From Terebella lapidaria (taxonomy: Eukaryota > Annelida > Polychaeta > Terebellida > Terebellidae), in assembly GCA_949152475.1 (NCBI GenBank), contig OX424570.1, positions 18,596,694-18,660,693 of the forward strand: a stretch of DNA of 64,000 nt, written 5' to 3'. The translations under genes were made by a program, and so were the position numbers. This document shows positions 23,623-35,200 of the stretch, piece by piece. The notes under the pieces are model-generated. The model had not been told where the DNA came from. It made no database searches and saw only the letters and a program-made list of their open reading frames with translations. How positions within the stretch are numbered: position 1 is the stretch's first letter; each line of letters begins with the position of its first letter.

Positions 23623-25110
23623 TTAACCAATTTACTGATAGATGGTACCAAAATGTCAACAAAATCTTTAACCAGGAAAGTGGGCCAAGGGTCGAGAATA
23701 CATGATTTAGTAGGAGAATCGAGAATGACTTTCCGAATAAGCTGTTCAGATGCAGGCTCGAAGTGATTGAACTCAACAGGTGATATCGCTGGTGAAGTGG
23801 TCTGTTTAGGCTGCTTTGTGAAATTGTTTCGTATACGTGTGATTTTGTCTGTGAAGAAAGAACCAAACATATTGGCAAGGAGCGTGTCATCTTTGCCTCC
23901 GGGCAAAGCAGTCTGATGTTTCCTGTGCAAAATATTGTTCATTTCTTTCCATAGTTTTTTTGGATCATCAGAATTGTTCTTAATAATATTAGTGTAATGA
24001 TCTCGTTTTGAATTGTTTATGATTGAGTTGCATTTACTGATCTGTCGTCGTAGTTTCGATCTATTCAGCACAGATGGGACTTTTCTCCAAGTTCTTTCGA
24101 GCTGTCTACGTAACCGTTTGGCCTCACGATATTCCGGAGTTATCCAAACTGGAGTGGGTTTTGTTCACACATTTCGTTTTTAGTGGTGCATGAGCATCAA
24201 TTACAGAGGAAAGGCTGTTTATATATTGGTCGTAAAGTTCGGTAACGTTGTCAGAAGGCGATACAATGAAGGCAGTATTTTGCAGATCTTGTTTTAGTTT
24301 TTCGTGATTTATCTTATGATACTGACGAAATGTTATGTATTTACTAGGTGGTTTAGGGGCTGAATCGATATCCAGTGTGCAACTGATGCAGAAATGGTCG
24401 CTTAAACAACCCAACCTACACAAATTTTCCACTGTGAAATCCGATGGGGTGATAAGTAAATCGAGAGTGTGGCCATGGATATGAGTAGGGAAGTTTATAT
24501 GTTGAACAAAATTACAGGAATCAAGCATCAATTTGAAATCACAACTGGTGTTTGAAACGGTATCAATATGGATGTTGAAATCACCGCTGATTATAGTTGA
24601 GGCAGACAGGGACGATATGAAACCAGAAAATGACATAAATTCTTCCAGGAAAACTGCGATACCAGAACCAGGGGGTCTATAGATTGAAGCAAAATTCAAT
24701 GTGTTATCACGCCATCGTACAGAAACGACAATGTTCTCAAAAGAACCAAAACTAGGTGCTGCAACCAGGGAGACATCCAGAGTTTGTTTTACCAGGAAAC
24801 CAACACCACCGCCCGTCTTTCCAACGCGAGGGGAATGGAAGAGTTTATATCCACTAGGGGTTAGTTCACTGAGAAATGATGCAGTGTCATTAGTCCTGAT
24901 GTGCGTCTCGGTTATTCCAAAAATGTCACATTTGGCAGAGGTGACCAAGTCCGCGATAGAATAGCGGGCAAGCACAAACCAGTTAATGGGCATTGGTTCA
25001 CCAGTTACCTCAGATTTGGCATTATCCAGATGTTCATTCTGCAGGTGATTGTTCCTGGCAATGAAGAAAACTAATAGCAGGGTAATAATTTTTGTAAAGC
25101 GAAAATCCAT
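23623..25110 (-). CDS. LINE endonuclease and linker, unit A (one frameshift)
   Basis: AP-endonuclease motifs: FGITETHI, GGGVGFLV, ASIYRPP, IISGDFNIHID, HGHTLDLLIT and LSDHFC. The frame breaks once near 24165: the next frame continues TKPTPVWITPEYREAKRLRR into NRSKLRRQISKCN and the linker up to the insertion scar at 23626. The same break is in unit B, so it predates the duplication. The linker itself is open in unit A. Confidence 0.85.
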
Positions 25111-25989
25111 TTTAAAGCAAACAACCAGAGTATGAAGTAAAATATAGAAAGACGCAACGCAGGTGTATTGTACAATTGTACAATAACACTCTACATTGCC
25201 AACGCGACCACACACGACTATGAAGAATGTTTTATTGCTAGACCGACAAGCATAATGAACTCAGACAGAAGAAGCATAAAACAGGTATTGTGCTGAGGCA
25301 CGCTCACACAAACTGTATAACATGCGTACAACCACCAGGTTGCTGGCCGTGGAGGCCAAACGGAGAAAAATCGATAAAACAGGTACGCCGTTAACCAAAC
25401 TGACGACAACAAGTGTGTTCGTTGATGCGTGACACAAAATTGACAACCATTCAGTTTAAAAGCCTGATAAAAACATACATTATCCACCGTATCCTGATAT
25501 ATGATACAGTGGATGCGTTACCTTGTTACCTTACCGACAAAATGGTGTAAAAAATAGTTTTTCTGCTCCAGATAAACCTGGTAAAAATAGATGAAAAGCT
25601 TTAGCAATTTCCAACGTGACTGCCTTCTCAAACGCCGATTGTGTTCTCAAACGCCGTACAATATTTTCCTGGTCACGAATTCACAATAGGGATTTTCCAG
25701 AGTCAGTGGAAACCCCAGGAAAACGGTACGTGAATTGATAAAGCAGTGTACGTAAACCTTCAAGGGGCATCTCGTCAAAATCAGAACGTGCTTGAAATGT
25801 ACGTTATTATAGTCTTGCAGTGTGCTCATTAGGCTTGTAGGAGAGTGACGCTGTACACAACACAGGACGATATACACTATTTATATAATGTACACAGGTT
25901 TACAGGATTATATACACAAATATACACATACAGTTAGACAGAACAGTCAATCCGACATACACAACGTGAAATTAAACAGAGATATGGCA
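25111..25989. other. LINE leader or unique DNA, no gene assigned
   Basis: Open minus-strand stretches (25218-25487) lack recognised domains. This may include the LINE 5' UTR. The unit B equivalent follows the TTAA insertion from 54507. Confidence 0.35.
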
Positions 25990-26260
25990 AGATGAACAGC
26001 GATGCAATGACGTGGCTCTAACAGCTAACGTGGAGACGAGGCGACCACGTGGTCAAGACGATCCAAAATGGTGGGCGACGAAGCATCACAAGATGGTAAT
26101 GTGGCAACGAGAGAACGCTCGGCGTCGTGTCGATGAGTTGACGTGACAAGACGATGAGTAGACACTTGGCGACTTGACACTAGACAACGTGGCGACATGG
26201 CACGACGACGAAACCCTAGACGACGTGACACCGGACGACTTCACAAAGTGACAGTTCAAT
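25990..26260. repeat. Degenerate GACG/ACGTGG-rich repeat, unit A
   Basis: Irregular repeats of ACGTGGCGAC, GACGTGACA and TAGACACTTGGCGAC. It is markedly CpG-rich compared with its surroundings and more diverged between units than neighbouring DNA. Confidence 0.5.
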
Positions 26261-26441
26261 GATACTCTAGGCAGGCAACGAAACTTGCAAACTAAAATGA
26301 ATGCACAAAGAAAGTTCTCAAGGTCACGTTTTCCATTATATTAGCAACAGTGATCGACAATAGGGCAACGATAATAATTGACAGTAGAGTCAACAATATA
26401 CAATACAGTTTGATGGTAACAGAAATGAAAGATTTACTTAC

Positions 26442-26817
26442 AATGACGGCGTATATAAATTCCCATACAACTTCTGCAGTGAACACAGTTCTATTAAAGC
26501 ACGCCTGGGTCAGCCAAATGATGAGTGATACATACGACTGTGGGTGAGACATTATATAGAGGTGTGTGGTGAAGCGAAACCAATAAATCTTAGAACCATC
26601 CTGCTGGACACGCAGGCCACCAGACAGACTGTCTAGACACGAAATATACTGCCGGTATACAATTGAGAATCTGTGTGATGGACAAATATGATTTGACAAA
26701 TGTTACAAAATATATACACAAATACCATAAAATGAAATCTGTAACAAGGCTACTTACATGTTTCCATATAACAAGCGCTATCCACATGCATTTCGCATGA
26801 GAGACCAATTTGCACAT
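26442..26817 (-). CDS. Hypothetical small protein, two candidate exons, unit A
   Basis: Exon 26758-26817 starts with ATG (MCKLVSHAKCMWIALVIWKH, signal-like) and ends at CAT|GTAAGT. Exon 26442-26603 follows GTGTCCAG in phase 0 (QDGSKIYWFRFTTHLY to WEFIYAVI) and ends at ATT|GTAAGT. Together they give 74 codons with no stop, then unknown further exons; minus-strand 26292-26440 is hydrophobic and could be read-through. No family recognised. Support comes only from two consensus donors and matching phase. Confidence 0.3.
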
Positions 26818-27978
26818 TCAGGTAAAAGTGTGACCATGAGATTGAGTAATTGCATATTATGTATATATGCTGGCAGTTGCAGATATTCAGACCATTAATA
26901 ATGATGATGATGTGGGAAACACATAAATAAGTTGCAAAAACTAGTCAAAGTTTTGATTAAAATTTAATATGCATGTGTGAACTAATGAAGTTAATTGATG
27001 CTACTAAAATGTGTAAGTTCCCATATCCTTTACTCCTTTGTAGTATATCAATAAAAATCTGGTTATAGACAACGATGATATTCCAAATGAATCAGTGATG
27101 ATATGAATGACAAAGTATTAGGGGGATATACCCTCGAGATATTCAAATCCCCTAGTTCGAATAATGAAAACTATCAGCATTAGTGGAATAACATTCATGC
27201 TCATGTTGTTTGTTTAATATGTATGTAGCACGTAGCACGTCATAATCTAGTTCTGCTCATACTATTTATGAAGTGTAGTTCACTGTTACATTACAAACTG
27301 TATTTATAAACATTCATTGCTTTTCGAAGCGATTTTCCCATTATAAATGTAAGAGAAAATCAAATGGTTTGTTGTGTTAATGGTAACAAAAGTTGGTGTG
27401 AAAATGTTTATTTGATATTAACCCTCGAATTAGTCCTCCAAATCAACAAGGAGGAATACATGAGTATACACTTTTTTCTAAAAATAATCCTTTACCTATA
27501 TTACACAAAACCACATGTCATACGTATATGCCATACATTATATATACACGCATTAGACTGATTTACAGAAATGATATCAATTGCAATTTGTTGCTGATTT
27601 ATTATACATGATACTCAGTTTGGTGAAGTTTTGTCATATACCAACATATACATGTACTGTATATATGATAATGTTCATATTGATACATGTGGTCATATGT
27701 ATTGATACATACAACGGTTCATGAAACACAATTTCTGTGATGTATAGATTTTCTCACAGTAAACAATGGTAAAGCATATTTCCATCACGATTTTGTAAAT
27801 ATCATGTGTTTAAATGAACATGTCTGAATATACAAAATATTGTTCAAACGTTAAATATGTGTACTGCAAGATGTTTATGTAAACCACAGTCATGACCTAC
27901 GTACTCCTTCAACAACCTCACACTGTGCGTGATTGATACAGAATGGTGTTGCTACCGTCCAAAATGACAATCATTGGC
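26818..27978. other. No gene seen
   Basis: AT-rich DNA with many ATACATGTA-like motifs, no coding signal and no clear repeat boundaries. Confidence 0.5.
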
Positions 27979-29366
27979 TTAGATTTCAAACAACTGGATA
28001 CGACGATTATCCCACTCATGCACAATAATGTGGTTATTATTCACAGCGATGCTCAGCGGATCCCTCAGCTCTCCCACCAGATCTCCCTCTCTCCCCACCA
28101 CACACAGAAACTCTATCAGCTATGGTGATTATCTCCGTCTGCTATAATGATGTTACCAACACGGTCAACAGTGACGTCACGTATATTTATGTCATTTTGA
28201 ACATCAGGTATACTGAGTGTAATGTCACGTACATGTTCTCCATCCAGAGTAAACATCATCAGTATGGATGCCCTCCATTCACTCACCAGCACATGATTGT
28301 CTCCTGTAACGGCAACACCTACAGTGAAGTTTCAAAACTGAACAAGTCTCTCGCCCCTTCACCCGGTACTGCGTATGTATGAACCCTCGGTAGTCAAAAC
28401 TTTCACACGGTAGTTGTTCGCGTCAGCCACCAGTAGCTCCCCTGTAACACCGGGCCCCATGGATCAAGAAACTGATCATTGCCAGATCTCTTGGAACCGA
28501 ATGTCCTGAGGAGTCAGTAAGATTTATCATAAAATTTCACTCGGTTGTTATAACTGTAACAGAACTGATGCTGCTGGTCACCTTCTCACCGAAGATCAAC
28601 ACCAGATTGAGATCTCTACCGTACACTTTAATACGATGGTTGTATGTATCAGATATGATATACCTGTCATCTGTACATGGCACATAGCCTGCACCAGCAA
28701 ACTCTTCTCTACCAGAGCCTTCACTCCCCTCACAGATATGGACCTCGCTCGCGTGTAGTCTGGTGCCTGTTGAGGGCTACTGCTCTCTGGCTGAAACTTT
28801 ATATCTCCCATGTCAGGTGTTGCCTCAGACTCTACAGATCTGTAATCTCTCAGATTGGGTGGGGACTTCTGCAAGTCACGTAAATCAGCCGGAGACTTCA
28901 CAACGTTTTCATTGATCTCAGTCAATGATTTCATCTGACTTTCTGCGTTGAAGTTTGCATCTAGCTCAATTCCAGACTTCACCTGAAATTGCTTGCACTT
29001 CTCAATTTCAGTCGAGATTTTTTGTAGCCATTTCAGATGACATTCCATGTTCAAGGCCCTCAATTGTTAACCTTCTTTCTCATATCCACTTCCAGTTTTC
29101 TGATTTCCTCCTGATACTTGACAATATATGTCTGGATGTCTTCTATTAGGGCAACCACCTTGGACCGCTCCTTGTCAAGGACAGTTTCGTCCAGTGTCAG
29201 TGCAGCAGACTTCTTCATTTCCTGACGGAGTTGGCCGAACTTATCTTTTGCGTCACCTTGTAAGGTCCACAAGTGACTCTCCAAGCACCGAGAGCACAGC
29301 TGTTTTTTGCAGTGCTCACAGACTCGCTTACATTTTGGGCATTTGATGAGTGGCTTTTTTGGCCAT
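27979..29366 (-). pseudogene. TRIM-like B-box/coiled-coil/NHL pseudogene, unit A
   Basis: Minus-strand reading gives a zinc-binding B-box (KCPKCKRVCEHC, QLCSRCLESH), a coiled coil (EEIRKLEVDMRKKV, then HLKWLQKISTEIEKCKQF), a spacer, and NHL beta-propeller repeats (YIISDTYNHRIKVYGRD, YNNRVKFYDK, LLVADANNYRVKVL, DNHVLVSEW, GNIIIADGDNH, DNRRIQLFEI, stop at 27979-27981). These lie in different frames: an extra A just after the ATG (29366), a shift near 29057, others near 28720 and 28560, a stop within the third NHL unit, and a shift near 28120. No intron is found. TRIM-NHL proteins are ubiquitin ligases or RNA-binding regulators; this copy cannot make a full protein. Confidence 0.8.
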
Positions 29367-30037
29367 GGTATCTAGTATCATAGAAAATATCGGGTGTCAT
29401 CCTGGATAGGATAATGAGACGTTTCCAGCTAGGATAGTATAATGAGGCTTTCTCCTCAGTAACTTTAAAAAAAAATTATGTATTTTGTTATGCCTGATCG
29501 GATGACGCCAGGGGTGGTTTCTAACACAAATGCTTGAACGGCCTTCATCTCTATCAAAAGTGATCTTAGGCCTATGTTAGATTTTCTAGTGTCGTTATTA
29601 AAATTGCTTTATACTATATTAATACAATGATACCCAATATACATTTTTTGTTTGGAGTGAAGCTATTGAATATAGAAAAATCGAGGATTTAAGATATTGT
29701 TATTTTATTGAATATCAAATATGAATTATCGGTCAATCTTAACTAAACCATGTAAAACAAATATCTACATACCATTATACTTCCCTTTCTTGCTAAATAA
29801 GGCCTAGTTTGAAAAAAAAAATATTGAGATACAAGTAACCATGTTATTAGATGAGGCTCTGAATGAAAAGTACAACCATGTTATTATTGATTGTGCATAC
29901 TCTGTCACTTTCAGCAATAATCATTAACCTACATACATATTCATGAAACCACCCATTCTCCATCAAAAACCAGCAACAGTTTCAAAATCTTCCCTAATGA
30001 TCTTGAGACTGTGTAATCATTATATGCAGTAAAACAG
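29367..30037. other. No gene seen
   Basis: AT-rich DNA between the minus-strand NHL pseudogene and the plus-strand kinase-like exons. Some upstream exons of the latter may lie here unrecognised. Confidence 0.4.
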
Positions 30038-30720
30038 CCTCTACGTTGCCGTCTCAAACGCAGTTGCATTAAACGCCTTCGAACTGGTCGTTATATGAAA
30101 CTTTGTGACTTTGTACAAAAAGGAGGTCATCTAACTGTCTGTGACGTCATAATTCTCGCACGTGCTATGAGCCAAGCACTCGTACACGTGCACAAGGAAG
30201 GGATGGTCTGTGACGGAATAGACTTGACTTCACCTCGAATTCAGATGAACACGCAGGTGTGTCCCATGCAAGCGCATGAAGCAAATCAAAATATGCATGT
30301 AGACTATGCCTATAATATTGGTCTATATGATAGTATCTCTAACCCATTATATTCTGATATGTTCTTGGTTTCAATGTATACAACAGCGTGTAGGGGAATA
30401 CAACAGTTTAGAGTTAGGATGCGTTGGAGTACTAGTAAAAGAATGTGTATGCATTTATTGATGATGAAAGATATGGTTTCATACATAGGCCTATGTGCAT
30501 GTGATATGCACACTGTATGAGAAACCCAAACATATTAATTATAAGAAAGGCAACACATAACCTTGATGACCTTTATATAACCTTTTTTTTGCTCCCCTTC
30601 CCATCTACCTCCTATATCTCCATGGGGCAGAGCCGTGTGGTTGACGGTGAGTTGGTAGCAATGACAGAGTTCACCAAGCGCGATGTGTACGAGTGGCGCC
30701 GCCAGCGGGATATTTTTTGA
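30038..30720 (+). CDS. Last two exons of a degenerate kinase-like gene, unit A
   Basis: Exon ~30038-30256 ends CAG|GTGTGT; exon 30631-30720 follows GGGGCAG in phase 0 and stops with TGA. The joined peptide has YMKLCDFVQKGGHL, then VIILARAMSQALVHVHKEGM and IDLTSPRIQMN. This resembles the kinase segment from the GxLxDYL helix through LHxxGxVHRDLxxxNI, but the HRD-like motif is CDG and the DFG region is absent: the frame ends 45 codons later (YEWRRQRDIF). Presumably a pseudokinase remnant or truncated lobe. The 5' limit of the first exon is uncertain and upstream exons were not found. Confidence 0.45.
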
Positions 30721-30991
30721 CGTGGGGTGGATCCTGGGCGTGCTTCTAGCGTCAGTCAGTCCTGTATTAGTCATGCATCACCGCAACTGAGACAATTGAG
30801 GCCCATTGACTTTATTGATAACTACCAGTCTCTGTAATATAATGTTGCATTCATGTCATGTCATTTTCCAACATTGTATACTAGTATCAGTATTACAAAT
30901 TCTTTTCTTATTTCAGTTGTAATATGCTTTTCGTCAGTTGTTTAGTCATTAATATGTTAATTTTGTATTTGTACAGATACCATTGCTGATG

Positions 30992-30997
30992 AATAAA
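30992..30997 (+). promoter_or_regulatory. Candidate poly(A) signal of the kinase-like gene, unit A
   Basis: AATAAA about 270 bases after the TGA at 30718-30720. The unit B equivalent reads ATTAAA. Confidence 0.45.
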
Positions 30998-31000
30998 CTG

Positions 31001-31240
31001 CTATCTTATCTTGTCTTATCTTATCTAATCTTTTCTTATCTACCATCCCAAAACTGTTCATAGTCTCAGTCATACACGGTACTGGTCATGCACCACATGA
31101 CTGAAATAGATGAGGCGGATCCCAAAAGCGGTTTATAGCCTCAGTGACTCTGTCATACACGATACTGATCATGCACCACGTGATTGAGGCAGTGGAGTCG
31201 GATCCCAAAAGCGGTTTGTAGCCTCAGTCATCCCTGTAAT
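31001..31240. repeat. (TTATC)n followed by a 74-83-base minisatellite, unit A
   Basis: Pentamer-like TTATC repeats at 31001-31042 lead into two and a half units starting TCCCAAAA (31046, 31120, 31203). Each unit contains CATGCACCAC and CCTCAGT or TCTCAGT. Confidence 0.75.
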
Positions 31241-31732
31241 AGCCCTACACCTTGGAGGACAGATCCAACTGACTAGTGTACTTGAGTAGTCGGTACTACA
31301 CTAGTCATGCAACAGCGCCGTTGGAGTACATAATTATATATCAGTCATGCTAGTAGTGCATCAGACATCATGGAGTATACTAAGTAGTGTTGACACCATG
31401 CGAAATAAAATTTCATTTTGTCCGAGCATTCACAGTCAGTGTACAACATGTGCTAGAATCATTTTTGACGTGTGTGATATATCTCATGTTTTTGGAAGTA
31501 ATACACTTTTCCAGAGGGATGACACCCTATTTTCGTCACTCTTATCAAACATATGAATGTTTGGTTCCGTACTATAGTACTGGTTCAAAAATAAATATTT
31601 TCAAATGAAACACTGTTGAATAAATGAATGAATGAATGAATGAAGTTGATTAAACATCACATGCAAACAATTATGTTCAAATTTGTATATAATATAAGAT
31701 CATGTGCTTCTGTGCAGTGCTTACATAAAAGC
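31241..31732. other. No gene seen; contains a (GAAT)n tract
   Basis: Short GAAT repeats near 31617-31645 are flanked by AT-rich DNA without coding signal. Confidence 0.5.
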
Positions 31733-31913
31733 AATAGACGTTGAATCAATACCCAGTATTAAGTATTCCGAGCGAACAGAACAGGGTCCGTTATCCAATC
31801 TCATAGTCCGGGGAGAGAAAGTCATATCAAGCATACGAAGTGAGAGAAAACAAAAATGACAGGTAGACTCATGAACCCTCGAAAATGGCTATTAGGAGGT
31901 GAAATCAGGTGTT
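31733..31913. repeat. 181-base segment also carried by TTAA element 2
   Basis: This segment reappears inverted inside the unit B-specific transposon at 52249-52429 with about 93% identity, and directly at 61109-61288. The similarity stops abruptly at both ends. Confidence 0.8.
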
Positions 31914-31929
31914 ATATATTATTGAATAT

Positions 31930-34760
31930 AATTGATGATACAGAACCAACACATCCTTCAAAGTATGTACTAATTATCCTGTGGAGATGTTTCAGCAAGG
32001 TGAATAATTTCATTGTGTGAGCGAACTGTTGACATTTGTACAATAATTATAAAGGCACGAACTGGCATGATCAACGTTATCCCATAGTCCAAGGTTTCGC
32101 GTACGACTCACCTTGTACTGTTACTAAAATCAATTCAATCTCTCTTTTAGACAAGATAAATCAGATTGATTCGAACTGATTTATATGTTCTTTTTTTATA
32201 CGGCATAGAATTAATTTTATTTTGCATTTATTATTTTCTTACTATTTATGGTAAACAAATTTCATATCTACACCTTTCTTGTAAATTATATATATCTCTT
32301 TTCAAATCATTGGAATTTAATCAATAGGGAATCACCAATTTACACAGGAAGCGATTATGTAACTCGAAACTCGAAGAAAAATGTTGTAAAACAAAACACA
32401 TAACTTGACCCTAATGTTCCTGAAGGCAGTCTACATTCATTATAATGCTGGCTTCAGTACATAATTAATGTTCTGACTATGAAGTTATATTTCGATTCAC
32501 ACCATACGACCAATGCTCATAAATTTAAAAAGTTTACATTGATAATCACATTTGCTAAATTTCAGAGATAACCCAGGATTGGTACACATCTCACTCTCGT
32601 AGCTACAGATTGACTCAGCTTCAGTCAGTGTTCACCAGGTGTAAATAGTGACAGAATACCCCCTGCTTGTACCTCAGAACGCGACACAACGCGATTGAAA
32701 AGTGGAAGAAATTACCAGAAAAAATGGGATCTAAAACTATTAACGTTCACATCGCGGTGACGTCTTCATTGATTTCTTTTACTTTCTTTTATAGCATTCA
32801 GGTCATTTGATTTTATTTAGAATAATTCCAGTCAAATCCTTATTCATATTCATTCTCATAGAATATGAAAGCAAATGAAACTTTGAAATCAAAGTGCTCT
32901 CGATTTTCCAGCGAAAATTTATAACTCTATGGATGAAGCATTTCTCATCACTCAAAATAAAACAAAAACATCCACAAAACAAGCGTGTTCTTTATTTACA
33001 CTCACATGCTTATGTAGATAATGTATTCTGTAAATACACAACTGGAATGAATTATATAATAGTCACAGGATATATCATATAACTTTTATGACGGCAGTTA
33101 TATATACAGTATTATTATATACACTGGACACGTGTATTCCCCTGCATTACCAGTATAAACTGTGTTTTTTAAACTTGGGTCCAGAATGGACTGAAATAGG
33201 TATTCATCTATCCACATGGATGAAACAATATCTGCGAATTCGCTGAGCGAACTTGTATATCATGAACATATTCGTCATTATTTTGCAAAAATGTTCTCTT
33301 GTCCATTTACTTTGTGAAAATGACTGGGGGTGAAACCAGCGATACTCATCCCTCCCAATACATGTATATATTCCTCTAGAAATCTAGATTAGAGATATAT
33401 TTCTCGTGTTGAAACAGAATAGTGCCGTCCATAACATTTGTCTAGATTGAGCGAAATAATGAATATAACAGGGACAAGAGAGCTCATAACAGGTTGATTG
33501 TAAGATGCAACCTAACCATTACCGTCAGTGTTATCTTTTCTTGTAACTCAAAACAAGTGTGTGTCTTATGAATTTTCCTTAGTATGTTTGTCTGCCTTTC
33601 ATCACTACCACATTTCATCCCTAAACACATGAATCAATAGAATAATATATCAATTATTACCATCAATACCACAGGAGTTGTATGATATCAATAAGAAACC
33701 TAAAATAAGGCATTTTTACAGATAAAAGCATGAACTAATATCGAGGGAATGTAAGGACGGAGAAACTATGGCACACTTTCTGTAGTGAGCTGGCCAATAT
33801 GTTCTGGAGTGACCTTAGAGACTAAGTACTGCCAAAAACACTCAAATCGTCAATAATATCATAATTTCAAGTATAATCTAACATATGGCATGCCCTATTG
33901 CTATTTTAAAGCGATGCAACTGAACGTTTAATATACACATGTATACATGTAACGTCCTCGAAGCCTCCCTTGCAGTGGTAGCACTTTAAAGTTGGGAACC
34001 AATTCTAAAATCAGCCAAATTCAGCATTCTTGCTTGTCATGCAAACTTGGAAGTACATCTCGAGATAATCAGGAATATATAGGAAATATGCACATTTCAA
34101 CGACAGATACTTCGAAAATGGCAGTTAATGACGTCACGAGACTGTGTGTAGAACTCGCCCGCAACGAGGGCCGCTTTGAGAGAAAACATTATGCAAGATT
34201 GATTGGCCAGAGTTTGAATCTTGATTTGACAACTCCATTCAGGCATGTAATAATATTTTCAGACCCAAATTTGCATAATTCCTCATTCTATAAACAAAAT
34301 AAAGCTACTGCAGGAGATATAAATTTTGTCAATTCTGAAAGTGGTTATAGCTTTGAAACGTTTAGAAAGGACAGTTCTGCTAGAATTTCCTGGCTGTAAA
34401 TGGCATGTTATTGTCAGTTAGGTTCAGCTACACTACCTATCAGTGATGCGTACCCAATTTTTCGTTTGTTCACATGAGAATGAAGAAAATCTTTTTGTTC
34501 AGTTTCAGGCCCGATATGTTCATGATTATACTTAACGTTAAATATTATGCGACAGGCAGGTAAGATCTTCACCTTTAAGAGAAAATTCACCATAATACCA
34601 CTGAGCTGTGCCTCTTTTACCGGACGTAAACACAATACAAACGTTTGAAATCGCCGCCAAACGTTTGGAATTGGCAGCAACGTTTGAAATACCCGCTTAT
34701 GGAACGTGCTAAATTTGAAATTCACACCGGCGTTTACAGTCTGTAAATAATGACTGTCGA
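31930..34760. repeat. Block L, middle copy
   Basis: Near-identical to 61305-64000 and diverged from 4521-7586. It differs from both other copies by a ~33-base deletion near 34485. The last bases before 34761 are L-type; from 34761 the sequence matches unit A instead. Confidence 0.85.
34118..34246 (+). CDS. Candidate first exon, unknown protein, block L middle copy
   Basis: ATG in a good context (GAAAATGG) opens 43 codons (MAVNDVTRLCVELARNEGRF, then KHYARLIGQSLNLDL) ending at CAT|GTAATA, phase 0. No family recognised; it looks helical. It is conserved at 63492-63620 with one R/G change, and broken in block L'. No next exon found. It may instead be noncoding. Confidence 0.3.
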
Positions 34761-35194
34761 GCAGCCTGTAGCAGAATCAAAATGCAAGATGGAATTTTCC
34801 CGAAGATACCAGGAAAAATTTTGAATAAAAATTCAAAATCCATTAAATATCAAAATGTGAAATACATTATTAAATTATTATGCCATATTGTTGTGTGTCA
34901 CTGATCATTGATATTGTATGAGGTGTATATCTAAAAAATAATCATGAAGAAAAAAAACAAGAAAAGAAAAAAAAGCAAAAAGAGAAACCGAATATTTCAA
35001 TATTTTCATCCAAAAATTCAACTTCAAGGGACTGGATTGATGTCGTTCCCCGGAACATGTCCAAAGTCTCATTCGGTACCTACATTTAGATGTAGCAAAT
35101 GAAACCACATATAATAGCGGCAAGCTGCTAAATGCATTATCTGTTTCAGAGTTTAATTGAGAGCCAGAATTTTTTTGACAAAATCAAATCTTTC

Positions 35195-35200
35195 TTTAAT
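35195..35200 (-). promoter_or_regulatory. Candidate poly(A) signal of the UAS-OTU gene, unit B
   Basis: Minus-strand ATTAAA, at the same distance from the stop codon as in unit A. Confidence 0.45.

Larger units (their letters stand above)
18729..25110 (-). mobile_element. L2/CR1-clade LINE, interrupted, unit A
   Basis: A non-LTR retrotransposon read on the minus strand. It has an AP-type endonuclease (start codon at 25110), a linker, reverse transcriptase and a C-terminal region, then a 3' tail with GCGCTATAAAAGTTT followed by (ATT)n at 18729-18744, as in L2/CR1-like elements. The body is split by a TTAA-flanked element at 20341-23622. The 5' end beyond 25110 is not defined; sequence to about 25500 may be its leader. 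Confidence 0.88.
7587..34760. repeat. Segmental duplication, unit A (~27 kb)
   Basis: Nearly every base is matched at 34761-64000 in the same order and orientation. Matched pairs include 9110-9360 with 36283-36533, 18878-20336 with 45815-47273 and 30631-30720 with 60010-60099. Differences are sparse substitutions, microsatellite changes, a ~235-base length difference in the foldback arm and a 2.46 kb transposon present only in unit B. Divergence is locally higher around 26000-26260, 28260-28400 and 30095-30260. Confidence 0.93.
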
